A stretch of DNA of 64,000 bases from Desulfosporosinus sp. HMP52 (GCF_000765145.1 NZ_JMGA01000022.1:1-64000); one strand, 5' to 3'; positions 1 to 8,314 are shown, counted from the stretch's first letter. The notes: generated by a model not told the origin, from the letters alone. Program-made: numbers and translations.

Positions 1-49
1 ATTTTCATTGACAATCAACAGGTGTTTCCTCTTTTGTCTACAAGCTGCA

Positions 50-81
50 GCGCTGAGGTTATCCTCAGCGCTTCTCTTTTT
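50..81 (+). terminator. Rho-independent terminator
   Basis: A 9-bp perfect stem (GCGCTGAGG with its complement) and a TTAT loop are followed by a T-rich tail. It would end a plus-strand gene that lies mostly outside the left edge of the window. Confidence 0.75.
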
Positions 82-120
82 GCTTAAAAAACTCTGGTTG
101 TCGTCAAAAAGAGCTAATCA

Positions 121-162
121 AAAACATAAAAACACCGCAATCCCTTGCGGTGTCTATGTTTT
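121..162 (-). terminator. Terminator of the native tRNA-Gly gene
   Basis: A long palindrome (AACACCGCAA, TCCC loop, TTGCGGTGT, flanked by A-rich and T-rich runs) lies just downstream of the tRNA-Gly 3' half when read on the minus strand. It can act in both directions. Its position suggests it was the terminator of the tRNA-Gly gene before island insertion. Confidence 0.7.
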
Positions 163-166
163 CTTA

Positions 167-215
167 TGGAGCGGACGACGAGATTCGAACTCGCGATCCT
201 CGGCTTGGGAAGCCA
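167..215 (-). pseudogene. tRNA-Gly 3' half (outer attachment site of island 1)
   Basis: On the minus strand this gives the anticodon loop TTCCCAA, the 3' side of the anticodon stem, the T arm (GTTCGAATC), the acceptor 3' strand, discriminator T and encoded CCA. It is identical to the same part of the intact gene at 8870-8944, then identity stops after the core at 199-215. The 5' half is missing here and a matching one is found 17.3 kb away at 17538-17580. I infer that this is the chromosomal 3' half displaced by integration across the anticodon loop. Confidence 0.85.
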
Positions 216-391
216 GTTTGAGGTCACAATCCCTCAAATCCTCCTGTACCAACAGTCTACACGTTTTACGACATTTTTTTCGGCTTTAACAAGCTGTGCG
301 GAATACCAACGCACAAGCAGGCCATTGTTAGACATTTCGTACTTTTAGACAATTTGAGGGAAATTAGTTTTCAAGTTTTGGTAATAGGTAG

Positions 392-2362
392 TTACTCTTC
401 GTAAAGTTCTTCTTGTCTCTTAATACATTCTTCTTGATCATTTAAATATTGAATTAAATAACTTAATAGAATTAAATCCATTACAGGTTCATTGGTTGAT
501 ATATCTAATAACTTATGTGTAACACCATGATATTGTCTTAGATGAATATTTTCTTGTATTAGCATTGAAGTAATAAAGAATTTTTCCTTAAACATCTCTC
601 CAACTTCCCAAGCTACAACCAATCCAATATCATTTGAATTTTTAACACCACTCTGTATATCTTCAACTAAACCATCTAAAGAAAATTTATATTCTAGCAC
701 TTTAGGGTGGGAATGAAACCCGTCAGGATATTTATTAATTATTTCCGTAACATACTCTTTTTCAATGCCTAATGGATTTGTATTCTTATCATATGTATGG
801 TTTTCTCCAGGCTCTTCGATTGATACTTTATATAACCCATCATATGTGAATCTTTCATTTGTAGACATTATCTGTATTCCCCTAATAACTCCACCAGCAA
901 TTAATTGATTAAACAATGCTATTACATCTTGCTCTCTTGTAGGTATTGAAGTTATTGAAATTTTTCTTAATGGGACAAAGAAATTATCATTGGCTAAAAC
1001 CAAAGGATTATTATCCTCATGTTGAATCATTATCTTCTTCCAATTATCCAGGTTCTGTTCTCTCATTAAGTCTGGAGCCACACCTGTATTACTTCTAAAA
1101 CACTTTTTCATTTTTTGTATTGGACCGTCTAAGATTTTTTTAGAAATACTTTTAGAAAAATCGGTAATATCCTTTTGGAAACCCTTTCGTCCTAAATCAG
1201 CACTACAATTATCAAAATGAACGACAACATGAGCTTGATACTGACGTCCAGTATTTCTATTAAGGGGAATCTGAACTAATTCACCTTGAGTCATATTATT
1301 AGCCGCTAACTGTACCCCCCCGTATAAAGCATTTACCCCGTTCCTTAACCCAATTTGTTCATTAATTTTTTGCCATATTTTTAATGAATATACATAACAA
1401 AAGTATACTATAGGCTTATAATTATTTAAAATGTCCATTTCATCTTTTTCTAATGTTATTTCATTTTCCAATCGAGTATAATCCCATTTATCATAAATTG
1501 CATTTAGATTCAAATATTTAGCAGGTAATTTATAATCCGATCCTTTCTTTTTATATAACTCATCACATTTAATTTCTATATCTGTAAATTTTTGTGTCTT
1601 ATCAACAATATCATTTATCCATAAATACTTTATACCTTGCATTTCTGTATTAGTTATATGATTATTTTTATCTATAACAGTAACCATAACCTTAATCTTA
1701 TCATTTTCTTTTATTGCCCCTAGCCCAGTCTTAATACGCAACATTTTTAACCAACTATCTGCTTTGTCTATCTTCATCCAAGACAAATCTTTCGGATATG
1801 TTGAAGAATCGTATTTTATGCAAATTGAAACCCCTCTATCGATCCCATGAAAAAAGGTATCAACCGTATCATCTTTATCAGGCAATACTGTTGGATTTCC
1901 TGCCGGATTTTCATCATCAAGCCATTTTCTTGCATTTAGCATTTTACCGATTGCCTCAAATGTTGGAGACTTCGTGCTTATTTGAATATAATTATAACCA
2001 TATGCTAAATAAGTTGATCCAACACCTTTATGTCCACGCGTTTTTCCGCTTTTAAACGAAAAGTTCGGAGCAAGAAATTTTCTGTATTGTTGTTCTTCAA
2101 ACCCTATACCATTGTCAGTTACTGCAATACAATTTTCTTTCATGTTTATTAAAATATTTATCATAGGTATATATTGGGTATTTTCATTTTTTGATCTTTC
2201 TTCTACCGCGTCTAATCCATTCTGTATCAGTTCACAGAACGGATCAAACCATCCAAAATATGAACTAAGAATATTTAAAATCTCTCTTTTTAAAGATTTA
2301 ATTACAACTTCTTCTTTGCCATCATATTTTGCATTTAAGGGATCAAACCCTGTTTCAAACAT
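392..2362 (-). CDS. GHKL (Hsp90/MutL-like) ATPase with possible C-terminal nuclease domain
   Basis: A 656-residue protein. The N-terminal third is a clear GHKL ATP-binding fold: the N box ELIQNGLDA (about residues 44-52, Glu44 and Asn48 expected to act in catalysis and Mg binding), DNGIGF (83-88) and a glycine-rich lid GHKGVGSTYLAYG (110-122). The middle resembles no family I recognise. Near the C-terminus the pattern EYK (557-559) followed by DIGLVVAWE (578-586) recalls the PD-(D/E)XK nuclease core; this part is weak. It has no signal peptide or membrane segment. It is the outermost gene of island 1, stands alone, and is AT-rich compared with the core genes. GHKL ATPases fused to nuclease domains occur in anti-phage systems, so a defence role is plausible but inferred. 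It is not a histidine kinase (no H box), gyrase or MutL by overall layout. Confidence 0.75.
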   Translation of the reverse strand: MFETGFDPLNAKYDGKEEVVIKSLKREILNILSSYFGWFDPFCELIQNGLDAVEERSKNENTQYIPMINILINMKENCIAVTDNGIGFEEQQYRKFLAPNFSFKSGKTRGHKGVGSTYLAYGYNYIQISTKSPTFEAIGKMLNARKWLDDENPAGNPTVLPDKDDTVDTFFHGIDRGVSICIKYDSSTYPKDLSWMKIDKADSWLKMLRIKTGLGAIKENDKIKVMVTVIDKNNHITNTEMQGIKYLWINDIVDKTQKFTDIEIKCDELYKKKGSDYKLPAKYLNLNAIYDKWDYTRLENEITLEKDEMDILNNYKPIVYFCYVYSLKIWQKINEQIGLRNGVNALYGGVQLAANNMTQGELVQIPLNRNTGRQYQAHVVVHFDNCSADLGRKGFQKDITDFSKSISKKILDGPIQKMKKCFRSNTGVAPDLMREQNLDNWKKIMIQHEDNNPLVLANDNFFVPLRKISITSIPTREQDVIALFNQLIAGGVIRGIQIMSTNERFTYDGLYKVSIEEPGENHTYDKNTNPLGIEKEYVTEIINKYPDGFHSHPKVLEYKFSLDGLVEDIQSGVKNSNDIGLVVAWEVGEMFKEKFFITSMLIQENIHLRQYHGVTHKLLDISTNEPVMDLILLSYLIQYLNDQEECIKRQEELYEE

Positions 2363-2976
2363 ATTTTATTCCACCCTTATTTATTATTTTTAGAGCATTT
2401 TTTTCCCGTAATCGCTCAGTTTTTAGAATTTTTCGTTATCCCTGCTGTATCAGTATTAATAATATTAACTTTCAACATGATTCCTTAATAATCCTGCTAT
2501 AGTTACATTTCTATTAAAATTAGCTCTAAACTTTCAGAACGTCCGGACTCCCTACGTAAGTGTGACATTCGAATGGTGGCTAATTGTCTATCAAAATAGC
2601 ACGCTTGCTTTAGTATAGTAAAGTGAGTAAGCAGTCGATAACTAGAAGTAATTACCCAGGTCGGTTGCTAGTCATATCTTGGGCATTGTTCAAAATTACT
2701 CCTAGTTAGTGATATTAATTCATAACCAATAAAATCTGGTCATTTGGCTGGTGATTACATCTGATAAATGTCTAAACTAAACCCACTGATCCAGTATAGT
2801 TAAATGTATTTATCACCCTGTCTCTAATAATATGGAAATACTTTTAAGATAGTTGCTTTGACTTTCAAGAAAATCAGGTAACACCACTACATTTTGAAGG
2901 AGGATTTTAATATTTTATAGAGAATTGAAACTAATCAAAGTAAAAAATTCTATGAAATGTATTGAAGGTGGATTAA
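2363..2976. other. Structured 614-bp gap between divergent accessory genes
   Basis: I see no credible reading frame. The stretch separates the ATPase (minus) from the two-gene operon (plus) and must hold both promoters. It contains an inverted repeat with 14-base arms at 2640-2653 and 2694-2707 (one mismatch), with short complementary stretches inside, and a second smaller dyad at about 2611-2632. The spacing would allow a long structured transcript, but I recognise no RNA family. Confidence 0.5.
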
Positions 2977-3399
2977 ATGGTAACTAATTCTAGTAACGGC
3001 TTTTTTCCTAATTTTTATCCAAATTCGTGTCCACCCACTGATGCAAGGGAAGAAAATTTCAAAGTCTATAGGTTAATTGAATCAAATATCATTCGAGAAA
3101 AGGATTTTATCCCGAAAGCAATTAGACGTAGGCTCTACACCCAAAGCACTTGTGAAGAACTAGCATTGTCTATTCTTGGAAGACCGGAAGACACACACAT
3201 TGCGAGAAAATTTTTCTCGTTAATTGGAATGAAAAAATTAGATAAAGTAGCAGTTGGTTATATAACAAAACAAAGCGGAAGAATTAAGATGGATCCAAGT
3301 ACTAATGTAGGTCAGTCTCATATTAACTGGTGGACATATATGGGGGTTCATCCTCATACCCTATTTAACGAGGTTTTGAGAATAGGGGTGGACATATAA
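2977..3399 (+). CDS. Hypothetical protein, first gene of a two-gene island operon
   Basis: A 140-residue soluble protein of unknown function. The start is well supported by the ribosome site GAAGGTGG six bases before ATG. Visible features are an N-terminal CPPTDA motif (about residues 18-23), a VYRLIESN segment (30-37), a basic stretch AIRRRLY (48-54) and a C-terminal INWWTYMGVHPHTLF segment (116-130) rich in Trp and His. I have the impression of having seen the CPPxDA...VYR pattern in small genes of defence-type loci, but cannot name a family. Its stop overlaps the start of the next gene, so the two are translationally coupled and their products probably act together. Confidence 0.7.
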   Translation: MVTNSSNGFFPNFYPNSCPPTDAREENFKVYRLIESNIIREKDFIPKAIRRRLYTQSTCEELALSILGRPEDTHIARKFFSLIGMKKLDKVAVGYITKQSGRIKMDPSTNVGQSHINWWTYMGVHPHTLFNEVLRIGVDI

Positions 3400-4598
3400 T
3401 GAATGGAGCACTTTTTACACCTCTAGGAAAATTAGAGATTATTGATATTCTTTTTAACTATGATGGCCCTAGAATTTTCACTTGTCACAATAGTGCTAAT
3501 AAGTTCCTCGCTTTTTTAGTGGACGAATTAGAAGAAACCGACCTTTGGCTGTTTATTCCAGTTAATTACATGAGAGTTTCTGAAATCAAGAAGGGTTTAC
3601 TATCTATCAGAGATGCGATTCGTAATGCTGAAGATGGGTATGTCTATGAAATACATCTACCCGTAGCAGAAAGTTTAACTTCAAGCGTTAAAATTTTGTC
3701 ATGTATAGATATACCTGAGGAATATCTGCCTCAAGAAGATTCTATTATTACCATTAATAACAGAATAGAATGTAATAGAAATTTTACAGAGTTACCGGAT
3801 CGACCTTTAATAACTCAGGAAGAAGCTTTAGATACGGGCAGAGATGTTTTAGACATTGCCATAATTGGTGAAAACCACTGTGAGATAAGTTGCCAAATCT
3901 TTGCTGATACTCTTTCAGCTATACAACATACTATATTCGCATTTGATCCGAGATGGCGGTCTATCAACGGTCGTCCGCCGATAAATGTTATTGAAGATAA
4001 TACTTTACATGTTACATCATTATATAAATCTTCTTTTGGAATACGAATAAAGTCAAAAGAAACTGCTAACCTTTTCAGATATACTCCCGCAACTGCTACA
4101 ATCAAACAATTGGCCGAATTATTTGGAGATAGTAAAGAAAGAGAACTTTTATCCGATAAACTAAAAACTATTAACAGTAAAGCAATTTTGAACTATAAAA
4201 AGTTCTTAGGAATCTTTCAAAACACCGAGACAGAACTTAATGTCGAATGGGCATCTCCCAACAAAGAGAAATTATCTGTTTTATTAACACATAAGCAAAT
4301 AAGAGATGCATATGAATTTATCGACCAAACATTAGAGACAACTAGAATTATTAAGGTAGTAGGCACATTAGTTGCAGTTAACTTAAAAAGGAAAACATTT
4401 TATATTGAATCTGAAGATGGTAATGATTACTCAGGCGGTTTATCTAATGAAATAGTCAAATACGTTTCAAAAGGTTACAAATTCGAGGTCCCGATGCTAA
4501 TTACGGCGGAAATAGAGAGCACGATTAGAACAAATATTAATACTTCTGAAGAAACAGTTGTTTATACACTCCAAGAGGTCTTTGCTAAAGAAGAATAA
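3399..4598 (+). CDS. DUF6575-like protein, second gene of the operon
   Basis: A 399-residue protein with no membrane segment. The N-terminal 70 residues (FTPLGKLEIIDILFNYDGPR, then the LWLFIPVNYMRVSEIKKG region) look like the DUF6575 domain. A middle part (about 150-290) has no recognised motif, and the C-terminal 110 residues contain a VVGTLVAVNLKRKTFYIE segment like a small beta-barrel. The ATG overlaps the last base of the upstream stop (ATAATG). The preceding 140-residue gene and this one form a two-gene unit inside a mobile island beside an ATPase-nuclease and a toxin operon, so a defence or element-maintenance role is my best guess. The family name is from memory and moderately sure. 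Confidence 0.65.
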   Translation: MNGALFTPLGKLEIIDILFNYDGPRIFTCHNSANKFLAFLVDELEETDLWLFIPVNYMRVSEIKKGLLSIRDAIRNAEDGYVYEIHLPVAESLTSSVKILSCIDIPEEYLPQEDSIITINNRIECNRNFTELPDRPLITQEEALDTGRDVLDIAIIGENHCEISCQIFADTLSAIQHTIFAFDPRWRSINGRPPINVIEDNTLHVTSLYKSSFGIRIKSKETANLFRYTPATATIKQLAELFGDSKERELLSDKLKTINSKAILNYKKFLGIFQNTETELNVEWASPNKEKLSVLLTHKQIRDAYEFIDQTLETTRIIKVVGTLVAVNLKRKTFYIESEDGNDYSGGLSNEIVKYVSKGYKFEVPMLITAEIESTIRTNINTSEETVVYTLQEVFAKEE

Positions 4599-4620
4599 AG
4601 TGAAGAACGGAAAATTACAA

Positions 4621-4648
4621 GTGTCGTATAAATTGAGTTATACGACAC
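4621..4648. repeat. 28-bp dif-like palindrome upstream of recombinase
   Basis: Two perfect 11-base arms (GTGTCGTATAA and its exact reverse complement) flank the 6-base centre ATTGAG. The pairing extends one base further on each side. The 11-6-11 layout with inner ATAA/TTAT ends is that of XerC/XerD dif sites. It starts 73 bp before the ATG of a Xer-like recombinase and overlaps that gene's -35 box, so it could be the recombination site, an operator, or both. A near copy of the left arm (AGTGTCGTAAAA) lies inside the first codons of the recombinase at about 4704. Confidence 0.7.
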
Positions 4649-4661
4649 TCAATGTTATAAT
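4633..4661 (+). promoter_or_regulatory. Sigma-A promoter of the Xer-like recombinase
   Basis: TTGAGT and TATAAT are separated by exactly 17 bp. The -35 box sits on the centre and right arm of the 28-bp palindrome, so a protein bound there would block transcription. This suggests autoregulation by the recombinase or control by another palindrome-binding regulator. Confidence 0.75.
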
Positions 4662-4693
4662 AAAGCCCTAAACGTTGCAAAAGAGGTGCTCTA

Positions 4694-5539
4694 ATGGACG
4701 AAAAAAGTGTCGTAAAAGTCATTGATGATTTTCTGGTTTACATTTTGGACAAAGGCAAGAGTCAATTGACGGCCAAAAACTATAGGCACTCACTAAAAAT
4801 GTTCAACGATTGGCTCATCGACAACGATGGAAATCTGGCTAAACTTACTCGATTAGATGTTCAACTATTTGTCCAATACTTAGAGTCAAAGGGCAACAGT
4901 GCCAGTACGATCAATAACAGATTTGCTGCCATATCTCAATTTTCTCGTTTTATCGGAAGCTCCAATATAATCGAGAATATTCGATCACCACAAAGCCGAC
5001 AAGCTAGGAATATTGCTCCTAAATCGTTAGAACATACTGAACGAAATAACCTTCTTCATGGAGTTGAGAGGAACGATAATCCCCGCGACATTGCCATAGT
5101 GAACCTACTTATTCGAACTGGCATACGTGTATCTGAGCTTGTTGCACTTAATCGATCAGATGTGGTAACGGGAGAACGGTCTGGTTCTTTCACAGTCCGT
5201 AACGGTAAGGGAAATGTATCCAGACGTGTTCCACTCTCAGCAGCGACCCGTTTATACTTGTCTAAATACCTCGATACTAGAGATGATAATGATCCAGCAT
5301 TGTTTCTCTCGAATTTCCGCCAGAGGATCAGTGTGAGAGCGGTCCAACATATGCTGAGTAATTACGGTGTGCACCCTCATGCTCTAAGACATACCTTTGC
5401 ACGGGAACTGGTTAACAAAGGAATTGATCTCTCCACTGTAGCTGATCTGTGTGGACATGCTGATATAAATGTTACCCGACGATATTCTAAGCCAACTGAA
5501 GAGGATTTAGAAGAGGCAATCGATAAGGCATTCTCGTAA
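4694..5539 (+). CDS. Xer-like tyrosine recombinase
   Basis: A 281-residue site-specific recombinase, full length for the XerC/XerD/phage integrase class. The N-terminal SAM-like core-binding domain covers about residues 1-95. The catalytic domain shows Arg in RTGIRVSEL (about 146-154), Lys in NGKGNVSRRVPL, the HPHALRHTF box (His-x-x-Arg), GHADINVTRRY with the second His and the nucleophile Tyr. The ribosome site is AAGAGGTG. It lies inside island 1, far from either island end, and is not closely similar to the two integrases next to the tRNA cores, so it probably serves another reaction such as a dif-like site (see palindrome 4621-4648), resolution of dimers, or a third nested element. Confidence 0.9.
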   Translation: MDEKSVVKVIDDFLVYILDKGKSQLTAKNYRHSLKMFNDWLIDNDGNLAKLTRLDVQLFVQYLESKGNSASTINNRFAAISQFSRFIGSSNIIENIRSPQSRQARNIAPKSLEHTERNNLLHGVERNDNPRDIAIVNLLIRTGIRVSELVALNRSDVVTGERSGSFTVRNGKGNVSRRVPLSAATRLYLSKYLDTRDDNDPALFLSNFRQRISVRAVQHMLSNYGVHPHALRHTFARELVNKGIDLSTVADLCGHADINVTRRYSKPTEEDLEEAIDKAFS

Positions 5540-6382
5540 AAGGAATGTCTTTTTCATTGAGGGGAATGCCACCCCAAGCTAAGAATTACCCCTACCCTTA
5601 TAATACCCTGCGCCTATTGTACTCTGGAACGATGCACCACGATAAATAAATAAGGAGCGATAAGATAAGTCTTTACCTCATTCGATTTAACATGCGCATA
5701 ATTGACGATGTGGATAGGCAAGAGAATGTGAGAAGGGACGTTTCATTCGTCGATACAGTTGTTAAGACGTTATAGGTTTTATTTTACGTGCCAACAATAA
5801 ACACTAATGTTACTTATTGGTTATTACTGTGGGTACGTAAAACTTATAAAGACAATATCTATAATATGATAACTGATCAAATAATTGATTGCTACCCACA
5901 CATTAATCTGGTAGAAGCCACCTAAGCTAAGAAATACCGCTATTCCATTTAGCGTATGCCTAGTGCAAAGGAAAAACTGATGTAGATTCTAAATATCACA
6001 GTGTTACCATCCGCGGTATCTATGGTTTATAACGGTACATGCCACCCTATTTATGTAAAAGTTACGTAAAGAATGTAACCAAACGGTTTTATGAATTTTT
6101 TAGCTCTTAAGATCGGACCCTCTGGTTATGATTAAAGTTGATTGAGTTAGTTGTATTCTAAAACTGAACAGCAAAATTAGGTCTTGTAATTAATGAATTT
6201 TCGGCTTATTTAAAAACACCAGGATTTACAAGTCACATTAAATAACAAATATTTTATCAGCGAACAATCCCCGAATCAAATAGGATAAGAATAATATTTT
6301 ATACAAAGGACTTAGAAATACCGCCCCTCTCGCTGTGAACACGGTTCTTTCTGTATCATCCGATAACGTAAAGTTAATTAAT
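5540..6382. other. 843-bp non-coding stretch with dispersed repeats
   Basis: I see no gene. A 30-base imperfect direct repeat (GCCACC, then AAGCTAAGAA, then TACC) occurs at 5568-5597 and 5917-5946, and a shorter relative (CTTAGAAATACCGCC) at 6311-6325. An imperfect inverted repeat with TTTTACGTGCC-type arms lies between about 5778 and 5845. The sequence follows directly after a recombinase, so these could be binding sites or remains of older insertions. Confidence 0.5.
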
Positions 6383-7666
6383 TTATTTCTCATACAACTC
6401 TAGAGTCTTTTTTACTAGATATTGATTAAAGTCTCTATGTTCTATTACAAATATAAGTTCTTCTATACCTAAAAATTTCTGCTTCAAAATACTATAGAAT
6501 TGCTCTCGTTCAAATTTATTTCGATTATTATTAAGACTACCAATAATTCCATTAACAATACCATAAACTCTCCTTTTGCTTTCAATTTCTAAATGCCAAT
6601 TATCTATAATATTTTTTAGTATAGTTCTTGAATCGCGCTTATCTTCAATATTAAGTTTAAGGTCAAAAGAAGTTTTAAAATACCACCATTTTATTTGTAG
6701 ATTTTTATCTTCGTATTTACCTGAGTCTTGGCAATATTCATTATACCAATTATCTAAATTCTCTAGTCTAGGAGGATATACATATGTTTCAAGCGATGTT
6801 AAGTAATCATAAGTTTCTGTTGGTTTAAATAATATTTTCATAATATATCCAGATGGTAATTTATCTAACAATAATCTTAAGCTAAAAGCAATACTATAGT
6901 TTTGCATATTAATTATTTCATTTAAAACTTTAGATAACTTATATTTTTCTAGATATTTACGAATACAGCTATCTATCACTTCTTCATCCAATATATCTTT
7001 ATAGAAGAACCAATAAACATTTAAAATTTCATGCTCAATAAATCCATTTTGCAAAGAATTGAACGATACCCATTCAAGGTCGTCCTTTAGAAATACTGGT
7101 TGTAGTGTATCACCTGATTTTCTTTGATAATAATCCTCAATTTTATTTTCTAAATAAATTATAAAACCCTTAGGTAAAACGTTTATTAAGTTATATACTG
7201 CAGCTGAAAATGATACTTGGGCTTGTTCGCATATTATATTGATTAATCTTTTCATGTCAATTATATTCGTCTTCATGTTGACTAATTCTCTGAGCCAAGA
7301 TTGAGGCATTAAGAGCTCAGCAGCAAATGTGTCCGCTTCTCTTTCCATTTGATAGTATTTACTTGAATCAATTCTTACGCCATCATTTGTGTGACATGAT
7401 AACATTCCTGTATGATAAGGTATTTGAATATGTCCTAACTCGTGGGCTAGGGTAAATCTTTTCCTATTTTCAGAGACATTTTTTCTCAATATAATCAATG
7501 GTCTACCTTCACGATTTATACAGATAGCATCACCATCATAAGGAATGTAGTCTTCCTCTATATCTGCATATTCTTTAACAATCTTTTCAATATCAACTGG
7601 TAATGATAAATTTTTTACTTGGAAAAATCTCCTTGCACGTTTTCTCGCTATTTCTTCGTCATACAT
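6383..7666 (-). CDS. ImmA/IrrE-family metallopeptidase with long C-terminal extension
   Basis: A 427-residue protein. The N-terminal ~180 residues are a typical ImmA/IrrE (COG2856) zinc peptidase: FTLAHELGH gives the HExxH zinc site (75-79), and EREADTFAAELLMP gives the third ligand and the family's conserved helix. Such enzymes cleave repressors or antitoxins in mobile elements. The remaining ~240 residues are not recognised and are longer than in stand-alone ImmA. There is no HTH domain. The gene starts 3 bp after the stop of the 110-residue partner and is the last of a three-gene operon led by a colicin E3-like nuclease. I infer a role in controlling that toxin-partner pair, for example by cleaving the partner. 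Confidence 0.85.
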   Translation of the reverse strand: MYDEEIARKRARRFFQVKNLSLPVDIEKIVKEYADIEEDYIPYDGDAICINREGRPLIILRKNVSENRKRFTLAHELGHIQIPYHTGMLSCHTNDGVRIDSSKYYQMEREADTFAAELLMPQSWLRELVNMKTNIIDMKRLINIICEQAQVSFSAAVYNLINVLPKGFIIYLENKIEDYYQRKSGDTLQPVFLKDDLEWVSFNSLQNGFIEHEILNVYWFFYKDILDEEVIDSCIRKYLEKYKLSKVLNEIINMQNYSIAFSLRLLLDKLPSGYIMKILFKPTETYDYLTSLETYVYPPRLENLDNWYNEYCQDSGKYEDKNLQIKWWYFKTSFDLKLNIEDKRDSRTILKNIIDNWHLEIESKRRVYGIVNGIIGSLNNNRNKFEREQFYSILKQKFLGIEELIFVIEHRDFNQYLVKKTLELYEK

Positions 7667-7669
7667 ATA

Positions 7670-8002
7670 CTAGTTTTCCTCAATTCTCCCTGTTCTTACC
7701 AACCAGTTATAAATAAACTTCGCTTCGCCAGGGGTTTTTGCCCTAGCTACCATTTTCAATCCACCATTATACTCTTGAGACAATACATCGTCTATATCCT
7801 TGTTTTCAACATGAGCAGTAAAAATATATTTAAGTATCTTATCATTTTCGACCCACATTCTATATTCTTTCTGACTCATACCTAAAAATTCATAAATTGT
7901 GGCTTCAATATCATTATCATGCCAAAAATCAATGTAGTCATCAATTTCTTCTAATAACGCATCTGCATTTATACAATCCTGTATAAAACTTTTCTTAGAC
8001 AT
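7670..8002 (-). CDS. Small acidic partner protein, candidate antitoxin or immunity protein
   Basis: A 110-residue protein, acidic, with no membrane segment. The central segment YEFLGMSQKEYRMWVENDKI (about 38-57) follows a pattern seen in small antitoxin-like proteins (LGM..EEY..WVE); the C-terminus ends KFIYNWLVRTGRIEEN. The gene overlaps the end of the colicin E3-like gene by 8 bp and is followed after 3 bp by the ImmA/IrrE gene. Toxin-first order with an overlapping second gene is common in nuclease-immunity pairs. Neutralising activity is inferred from position only. Confidence 0.7.
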   Translation of the reverse strand: MSKKSFIQDCINADALLEEIDDYIDFWHDNDIEATIYEFLGMSQKEYRMWVENDKILKYIFTAHVENKDIDDVLSQEYNGGLKMVARAKTPGEAKFIYNWLVRTGRIEEN

Positions 8003-8228
8003 ATAACTTCCTTCCTCTCACTGCATCTTTAATTATTTCACCAGTTATCTTGTCGGCAGATCCTAAATGTTTTCCACGTGCGTTAAATACCTCTATTTCC
8101 CCATGCAATTCATCCCATGTATATAGTCTCGTCCCATCTGTAGATTTCCATACTTTTCTCCCAGAAACAACCTTCCAGTATACACAATATTCTAAATAGT
8201 TCGGCTTAGTTAAAACTTCGTGCGTCAA
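7995..8228 (-). CDS. Stand-alone colicin E3-type ribonuclease (putative toxin)
   Basis: A 77-residue protein that is essentially the cytotoxic domain of colicin E3/cloacin DF13, without translocation or receptor domains. The stretch LYTWDELHGEIEVF (about 35-48) matches the colicin E3 active-site segment YEWDYQHGELEGY, giving Asp39, His42 and Glu46 as counterparts of E3 Asp510, His513 and Glu517; RGKHLGSADKITGE matches the following GQHLGSFDPKTGN; and an Arg near the end (71 or 73) matches Arg545. Colicin E3 cuts 16S rRNA at the decoding site, so a ribosome-targeting nuclease is predicted. The start is TTG with a strong GGAGGGG site; no ATG fits. It leads a tight operon with a 110-residue partner and an ImmA/IrrE protease. 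There is no secretion signal, so toxin-antitoxin or abortive infection fits better than a secreted bacteriocin. Confidence 0.8.
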   Translation of the reverse strand: MTHEVLTKPNYLEYCVYWKVVSGRKVWKSTDGTRLYTWDELHGEIEVFNARGKHLGSADKITGEIIKDAVRGRKLYV

Positions 8229-8285
8229 ACTATGTCCCCTCCTTCAATAATGTTAAATTCTACATAGTTCTCATAAATTCCTTCT

Positions 8286-8314
8286 ATAATACAAATTTAG
8301 TATATAATTACCAA
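8286..8314 (-). promoter_or_regulatory. Probable promoter of the toxin-partner-protease operon
   Basis: On the minus strand TTGGTA and TATTAT are separated by 17 bp, about 60 bp before the TTG start of the nuclease gene. The -35 box overlaps the last codons of the truncated integrase, so this promoter may partly derive from the breakpoint. Confidence 0.5.

Noticed and set aside
8..348. Two overlapping plus-strand open frames at the left edge
   Set aside because: They run through the terminators and the tRNA-Gly 3' half on the opposite strand and have no ribosome site.
3330..3399. Similarity of VHPHTLF in the 140-residue protein to the HPHALRHTF box of the nearby recombinase
   Set aside because: Only a few residues match, the catalytic Arg and Tyr are absent, and the rest of the protein is unrelated.
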